DNA of 64,000 bases from Micromonospora sp. NBC_01796 (GTDB taxonomy: Bacteria > Actinomycetota > Actinomycetes > Mycobacteriales > Micromonosporaceae), in contig NZ_CP109078.1 in assembly GCF_035917455.1 (NCBI RefSeq), positions 372,001 to 436,000 of the forward strand. The letters are read 5' to 3'. Shown here one piece after another: positions 57,695 through 64,000 of this stretch (position 1 is its first letter; the number at the start of each line of letters is the position of its first letter). The translations under genes and the position numbers were made by a program. The notes under the pieces are model-generated. The model searched no databases. It was not told the origin of the DNA and worked only from the letters and a program-made list of their open reading frames with translations.

Positions 57695-58677
57695 GCGGGC
57701 ACCTCTGCCTTGGTCTCGTCCGCGCCCTCCCGGGCCGGGTGGCCGGTCAGGGCCAGGAAGACCTCGTCCAGGCTGGGCTGCCCGAGCGAGAATTCGGTGA
57801 CCGCGAGTCCGGCCCGGGTCAGCGCGGCCAGCGCACCCGCCACCCGCTCCGGGTCGTTCACCCTGGCCGAGAGCGCCAACGGGTCGGACTCCAGCGTCAC
57901 CGGCACACCCAGCGCCCCGGTCAGTACGAGTTCGGCCGCCGGTCGCTGCTCGGCCTCGCCCAGCCGGACGCGTACGGCACCGGCGCCGACCGACGACTTG
58001 AGCTCGCCGCTGGTCCCCTCGGCGATCACCCGCCCGTGGTCGATGACCGCTATCCGGTCGGCAAGCTGGTCCGCCTCGTCCAGGTACTGGGTGGTGAGCA
58101 GCACCGTCGTGCCCGAGGCGACCAGGGCCCGGACGATGTCCCAGACCTGGTTGCGGCTGCGCGGGTCGAGCCCGGTGGTCGGCTCGTCCAGGAACAACAG
58201 GTCCGGCGTGACCACGATGCTCGCCGCGATGTCGAGCCGACGGCGCATCCCGCCGGAGTAGGTCTTCACCAACTTTCCGGCGGCCTCGGTCAGGCCGAAC
58301 GCGGCGAGCAGCTCGTCGGCCCGCCGACCTCCCGCCGCCCACCGGAAACCGAGCAGCCGGGCGAGCATGAGCAGGTTCTCCCGGCCGGTCAGCTCGTCGT
58401 CGACCGAGGCGTACTGGCCGGTCAGGCCGACCCTGGCGCGTACCGCGTCGGCCTGCCGGACGATGTCGTGGCCGAACACCCGCCCGGTGCCGCCGTCGGG
58501 GCGCAGCAGGGTGGCGAGCATCCGGATCGTGGTGGTCTTGCCGGCACCGTTGGGTCCGAGGAAGCCGTAGACGGTCCCGGCCGGTACGGCGAGATCCACC
58601 CCGTCGACCGCCCGGTTGTCGCCGAAGATCTTCACCAACCCCGACGTTTCAATGGCGAGATCCGTATCTGAACTCAA
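57691..58677 (-). CDS. ABC transporter ATPase (DrrA-like)
   Basis: 328 residues from TTG 58677, preferred because GGAGG lies 7-8 bases upstream; an earlier in-frame ATG at 58776 has no such site. Walker [14 protein letters not shown]-loop GQYAS, signature [10 protein letters not shown], Walker B LLFLDEPT and H-loop-like TTQYLDE are intact, and a DrrA C-terminal domain (about 230-328) ends in EVFLALTGH. It energises the partner permease downstream. No regulator is adjacent. Confidence 0.9.
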   Translation of the reverse strand: MSSDTDLAIETSGLVKIFGDNRAVDGVDLAVPAGTVYGFLGPNGAGKTTTIRMLATLLRPDGGTGRVFGHDIVRQADAVRARVGLTGQYASVDDELTGRENLLMLARLLGFRWAAGGRRADELLAAFGLTEAAGKLVKTYSGGMRRRLDIAASIVVTPDLLFLDEPTTGLDPRSRNQVWDIVRALVASGTTVLLTTQYLDEADQLADRIAVIDHGRVIAEGTSGELKSSVGAGAVRVRLGEAEQRPAAELVLTGALGVPVTLESDPLALSARVNDPERVAGALAALTRAGLAVTEFSLGQPSLDEVFLALTGHPAREGADETKAEVPA

Positions 58678-58797
58678 GAAACCGTCCTCCAGTGGATCAG
58701 CATCACCGGGCCCCGGTTCTCTGTCGCCGCGCCCCCGGTCACAGTTGCCCGACGTTATAACAGCGCGGTACGACATTCAGACGAATAAAACCGAACA

Positions 58798-58838
58798 AGG
58801 GCCGCTCTGTTGTCGACCGGCGACGACAAAGCGGCCCT
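58798..58838 (-). terminator. Hairpin terminator after the SGNH hydrolase
   Basis: AGGGCCGCT pairs with AGCGGCCCT, and the stem continues inward with one mismatch and one G-U to a 5-base loop. Read on the minus strand it follows the SGNH gene stop (58853) and is trailed by a T-rich TTGTTCGGTTTTATTC. Strong, classical. Confidence 0.8.
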
Positions 58839-58852
58839 GTTGCGATTCCGGA

Positions 58853-60427
58853 TCAGCCCACGACGGTGCCGGAACTCCATATTGGTCGACCCGCGGAATA
58901 GATCACCAGGTTGCCGTCGCCCTGGACGTAGAACACGGTGTCGGATTGGCCGGCGGTGGCCGTACGCCAGATGGTCTCGCCGGTGGAACCGGTCAGGGTG
59001 AGGTCGCCGTCGGACCGCAACGCCGCCTGGGCGACCGCGCGCCCGGCCGTCCCGGTGGACCAGAGGACGGCGGTGCCCTGGTAGAGCACCAGGTTGCCGT
59101 CGCTCTGGAGGCGCAACTGGAACTGACCGTCGCACGACGCCAGGGTCTGGCCGGTGGTCAGGCCCTGGCCCGGCAGCAGCCGGCCGCAGGCGGTGGGGGC
59201 ACCGATCGGCGTGGTCGGCGGCGGGGTGCCGCCACCGGTGAACAGGTTCGGGTTGACCGCGTTGGCGATCGCCTGCAGTCCCGCCTCGTTCGGGTGCAGG
59301 TGGTCGCCGGTGTCGTACGCCGGCAGGAACCACGTCGGCCGGGCCGGGTCGTGGGTGGCGTTGTCCTGGTCGACGACGCCGTCACAACCGCTGCCGGCGC
59401 TGCGTACGAAGTTGTTGATCGCCGCCCGCGACTGCTCGCCCTCGGCGGACCAGCCACCGGAGCCCTGGAACGGGGTGAGGGTCGAGCAGAGGAACCTGAC
59501 CCCGCGCTGGTGCGCCCGGTCGATGAGCTGCCGGAGCCCGGCGATGAGCTGGTCGGCGCCCGGTCGGCCGCTGCCCGCCCCGAGGTCGTTGATCGGGTCG
59601 TCGGAGAAGATCACCCACCGTACGCCCGGCTGGTTGAGGACGTCCCGGTCGAACCGCTTCAGCGCGCTCTGCCCGGCCCCGTCCTGGAGCAGCTTGTTGC
59701 CGCTGATCCCCTGGTTCAGTACGCCGATCGTCCGCCCGGCGGAGGCCAGGTTGCGGGCCAGGTGGTTGGGCCAGCGGCGGTTGACGTCGAACCCGGAGCC
59801 GATCCCGTCGGTGATGGAGGCGCCGAGCGTCACCACCGCCCCCTCGGCGGCCGGGTTCTGCACGTCGAGGTTGGCCAGGAAGTAGTAACTGCCGTTCGTC
59901 TGCGCCCCGGTCAGGGTGGCGCTGCCGCTCTGGTTGCCGGCCGCGACATAGTTGTTCTGCAACCCGCTCTGGTGGTAGGTCGCCGGCCCGGTCGGCTGGG
60001 GCAGGTAGAGGCTGACCACCACGTCGGCGCCGGTCGGGACGGTGAACGCGACCGCGTCGCTGGCCGCCAGCGCACCGACCGGGATGGTCACGCCCGGCTG
60101 CCCGCCGAAGGTGACCCGCCGGTCGGTGCCCGGGTCGATCGAGGAGCCGGAGGTGCGCCGGGCGACGTGCACCTCGCTCACCACCAGCGGCCGGTCGCCG
60201 AAGGCGTTCGAGAGCTGGATCCGGGCGGCGGTTCCACCGATGCTGGTCCGGACGATCTGCCGGATCGTCTGCTGGTTGAAGCTGGTGCCGCCGCTCTGCG
60301 GTGACGCGGCCCAGGTGCCGGTCCAGGTGTCCGCGGCGGCGGCGGCCTGCGCGGGCCCGGGTGGGGTGAGGGTGAACGCGAGCATCGTCACCGCCCCCAG
60401 TGCGGCGCCCCAACGGGTGACTCTCAT
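58853..60427 (-). CDS. Secreted SGNH/GDSL hydrolase with a bulb-type lectin domain
   Basis: 524 residues. Signal peptide MRVTRWGAALGAVTMLAFTL...AQA. The esterase domain (about 30-390) carries GASITDGIG in place of GDSL, the GN block GISGNK, a DDPINDL segment and the DHLHPNEAG catalytic D/H. A linker with PPPTTP leads to a C-terminal bulb-lectin domain (about 400-524) with repeats of the QxDGNLVLY type: QSDGNLVLY, RSDGDLTL and QGDGNLVIY. Extracellular hydrolysis of an ester on a mannose-rich or plant-type polysaccharide is a reasonable guess. A strong terminator follows. Confidence 0.87.
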   Translation of the reverse strand: MRVTRWGAALGAVTMLAFTLTPPGPAQAAAAADTWTGTWAASPQSGGTSFNQQTIRQIVRTSIGGTAARIQLSNAFGDRPLVVSEVHVARRTSGSSIDPGTDRRVTFGGQPGVTIPVGALAASDAVAFTVPTGADVVVSLYLPQPTGPATYHQSGLQNNYVAAGNQSGSATLTGAQTNGSYYFLANLDVQNPAAEGAVVTLGASITDGIGSGFDVNRRWPNHLARNLASAGRTIGVLNQGISGNKLLQDGAGQSALKRFDRDVLNQPGVRWVIFSDDPINDLGAGSGRPGADQLIAGLRQLIDRAHQRGVRFLCSTLTPFQGSGGWSAEGEQSRAAINNFVRSAGSGCDGVVDQDNATHDPARPTWFLPAYDTGDHLHPNEAGLQAIANAVNPNLFTGGGTPPPTTPIGAPTACGRLLPGQGLTTGQTLASCDGQFQLRLQSDGNLVLYQGTAVLWSTGTAGRAVAQAALRSDGDLTLTGSTGETIWRTATAGQSDTVFYVQGDGNLVIYSAGRPIWSSGTVVG

Positions 60428-60570
60428 CCTGACTTTTCCTTCCTCTCCGACCGGTACGGGTACGTCACGTACCGGTCGGGTGATTTCGGACCAACCGGGT
60501 GGGTTTACCCACCTGCGGTACGAAGATCACAAAAGGAAAGATCACGTTCGGACAACAGGAGTGAGCCGGG

Positions 60571-62217
<1,647 letters not shown>

Positions 62218-62262
62218 CGGCGATTCTCCTCCTGGGTGTGGCACGGGCTGTACAAGCTGACC

Positions 62263-63495
62263 TTACGGCTCGACCCGTTGGCCCTTGCCGATGACGACGA
62301 TCCCGCCGTCGGAGACGGTGTAGCGGGTCCGGTCGAGTTCCAGGTCGACGCCGATCTCGGCCCCCTCGGGGACCACCACGTTCTTGTCCAGGATGGCGTT
62401 GCGGACCACCGCGTGCCGACCGATGTCGACGCCCTCCATCAGCACCGACCCCTCGACGTGCGCCCAGGAGTTGATCCGGGCGTTCGGCGAGACCACGGAG
62501 TTCTCCACCAGGGCGCCGGAGACGATCACACCGGGCGAGATCAGCGATCCGATCGCCCGACCCACCCGCTCCTGCCAGCCGTGCACGAACTTGGCCGGCG
62601 GCCACGGCGGGTGGTCGGTGTAGATCGGCCAGGCCGAGTTGTAGAGGTTGAAGATCGGGTGGATGGCGATCAGGTCCATGTGCGCCTCGTAGAACGAGTC
62701 CAGCGTCCCGACGTCGCGCCAGTAGCCCTGGTCCCGTTCGGTGCTGCCTGGGACCTCGTTGTCGCGGAAGTCGTAGACGTTCGCCTCGCCCCGCTCGACC
62801 AGCATCGGGATGATGCTCCCGCCCATGTCGTGCCGGCTGGTCTTGTCGGCCGCGTCGCGCTCGACCGCCTCGCAGAGCACGTCGGTGGTGAAGACGTAGT
62901 TGCCCATCGAGGCGTAGATCTCCCCCGGCGCGTCCGGCAGGCCGCGGGCGTCGGTGGGCTTCTCCCGGAACGCCTGGATCCGGCGCCCGTCGGCGGCCAC
63001 CTCGATCACCCCGAACTGGTCCGCCTGGCTCAGCGGCTGGCGGATCCCGGCCACGGTGACACCGGCACCGGAGGCGATGTGGTCCTCCACCATCTGCCGG
63101 GGGTCCATCCGGTAGATGTGGTCCGCCCCGAAGACGATCACGTAGTCGGGCTTCTCGTCGTTGATCAGGTTGAAGCTCTGGTAGATGGCGTCCGCCGAGC
63201 CGGCGAACCACCAGGGTCCACGGCGCTGCTGGGCGGGGACCGGGGCGACGTAGTTGCCGAGCAGGTTCGACATCCGCCAGGTCTTGGTCACGTGCCGGTC
63301 CAGCGAGTGCGACTTGTACTGGGTCAATACGACGATCTTGAGATAGCCGCCGTTGGCCAGGTTGGACAGCACAAAATCGATCATGCGGTACATACCGCCG
63401 AACGGCACGGCCGGTTTGGCACGGTCTGCGGTCAACGGCATCAGGCGCTTGCCCTCGCCGCCGGCCAGGACGATGGCGAGGACCTTGGGCGACAT
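62263..63495 (-). CDS. glgC: Glucose-1-phosphate adenylyltransferase
   Basis: 410 residues. The pyrophosphorylase domain opens with [40 protein letters not shown]-x-x-x-G-T-A-D-A-x-like [23 protein letters not shown] and the Lys in FREKPTDA follow, and the C-terminal left-handed beta-helix (about 300-410) has repeated IxxxVxI units. It makes ADP-glucose from ATP and glucose-1-phosphate, the committed step of bacterial glycogen synthesis, and is usually allosterically controlled. It lies 45 bases upstream of pgm on the same strand and is divergent from glgA. Confidence 0.96.
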   Translation of the reverse strand: MSPKVLAIVLAGGEGKRLMPLTADRAKPAVPFGGMYRMIDFVLSNLANGGYLKIVVLTQYKSHSLDRHVTKTWRMSNLLGNYVAPVPAQQRRGPWWFAGSADAIYQSFNLINDEKPDYVIVFGADHIYRMDPRQMVEDHIASGAGVTVAGIRQPLSQADQFGVIEVAADGRRIQAFREKPTDARGLPDAPGEIYASMGNYVFTTDVLCEAVERDAADKTSRHDMGGSIIPMLVERGEANVYDFRDNEVPGSTERDQGYWRDVGTLDSFYEAHMDLIAIHPIFNLYNSAWPIYTDHPPWPPAKFVHGWQERVGRAIGSLISPGVIVSGALVENSVVSPNARINSWAHVEGSVLMEGVDIGRHAVVRNAILDKNVVVPEGAEIGVDLELDRTRYTVSDGGIVVIGKGQRVEP

Positions 63496-63567
63496 GCACC
63501 GACGCTAACCACACCCGGCCGTTCGCACCAGTCGTACCGGGCAACATGCTGGACTAGTGTGCGGAAC

Positions 63568-64000
63568 GTGGCCGAAACCGCTCCGTACGACGGACGACTC
63601 CGGATCGATCTGCTGACCCGCGAGTACCCACCCGAGGTCTACGGCGGGGCCGGGGTGCACGTCGAGTACCTCGCCCGGGAACTGCGCCGGCTGGCCGACC
63701 TGCGGGTGCACTGCTTCGGCGCGCCGCGTACCGGTCCGGACGACCCGCCGGGGGTGACCGCGTACCCGGAACCGGTGGAGCTGGCCGGCACCAACGCCGC
63801 GCTCCGGACCATGGGCGTCGACCTGGCCATGGCCGCCGGAACCGCCGGGACCGACCTGGTGCACAGCCACACCTGGTACGCCAACCTCGCCGGTCATGTG
63901 GCGAAGCTGCTGCACGGGGTGCCGCACGTCGTGACCGTGCACAGCCTGGAGCCGCTGCGGCCGTGGAAGGCCGAGCAGCTCGGCGGCGGTTACGCGCTCT
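63568..64000 (+). CDS. glgA: Glycogen synthase, 5' part only
   Basis: Read from GTG 63568 (GTG 63559 also in frame) to the right edge; the rest is outside. 144 residues are visible. LRIDLLTREYPPEVYGGAGVHVEYLAREL carries the KxGGL-like ADP-glucose-binding region in the actinobacterial form (YGGAG), followed by TDLVHSHTWYANLAGHVAKLLHGVPHVVTVHSLEPLRPWK. This is the MalP/GlgA-type GT4 glucan synthase of actinomycetes. It is divergent from glgC with 72 bases between, the usual arrangement. Confidence 0.9.
   Translation, partial: MAETAPYDGRLRIDLLTREYPPEVYGGAGVHVEYLARELRRLADLRVHCFGAPRTGPDDPPGVTAYPEPVELAGTNAALRTMGVDLAMAAGTAGTDLVHSHTWYANLAGHVAKLLHGVPHVVTVHSLEPLRPWKAEQLGGGYAL

Overview
The window is GC-rich chromosomal DNA from an actinomycete. 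Third codon positions are strongly GC-biased, GTG and TTG starts are common, and an XRE/DUF397 pair, a GPP34-family protein and a glgC/glgA divergent pair are present. Gene content and style fit Micromonosporaceae (Micromonospora or a close relative); that placement is inference from the genes alone. I saw no rRNA, tRNA, CRISPR array, insertion sequence or prophage.

Region by region. (1) 1-11.1 kb is housekeeping: a GGDEF protein cut by the left edge, a Tat-exported class A beta-lactamase-like protein, a metallo-beta-lactamase-fold hydrolase, a dGTPase-like HD protein, an amino-acid permease, a GPP34 protein and the Tex RNA-binding factor. (2) 11.1-11.9 kb is gene-poor and holds a small gene broken by an in-frame TGA. 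(3) 11.9-14.4 kb is an OmpR-type response regulator with its histidine kinase. (4) 14.5-38.2 kb is a surface-polysaccharide locus: two Wzx-type flippases, two Wzy-type polymerases placed tail to tail, three GT4 glycosyltransferases, two DegT-type PLP enzymes, two acyltransferase-fold proteins, a kinase-like protein, three methyltransferases, two SDR epimerases, a UDP-sugar dehydrogenase, a sugar-1-phosphate nucleotidyltransferase and a CapD/FlaA1-type dehydratase. No priming phosphoglycosyl transferase or chain-length regulator lies inside the window. (5) 38.2-41 kb holds a TetR-P450 operon with a clear operator, and a P-loop kinase-like gene.

(6) 41-44.4 kb is the most unusual part. An XRE regulator with a long helical C-terminus is coupled to a 71-residue protein of unknown family; a divergent XRE(DUF5753)-DUF397 pair follows, then a second 63-residue paralogue of the small protein. 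The two small proteins share both ends and little of the middle. (7) 44.4-50.1 kb holds two GNAT acetyltransferases, a LysR-MFS pair, and an aldo/keto reductase with a divergent MerR regulator around a 24-bp perfect palindrome that seems to drive leaderless mRNAs. (8) 50.1-58.7 kb has a stand-alone lantibiotic-dehydratase-like protein divergent from a large secreted M14 carboxypeptidase, an alpha/beta hydrolase and a DrrAB-type ABC exporter. (9) 58.8-64 kb has a secreted SGNH hydrolase with a lectin domain, then phosphoglucomutase, glgC and the start of glgA.

Possible links: Pgm makes glucose-1-phosphate, used by GlgC for glycogen and possibly by the nucleotidyltransferase at 35.3 kb for sugar nucleotides feeding the polysaccharide locus. 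Two-turn direct repeats upstream of the nucleotidyltransferase/CapD divergent pair are a plausible control point for that locus. These links are inference.
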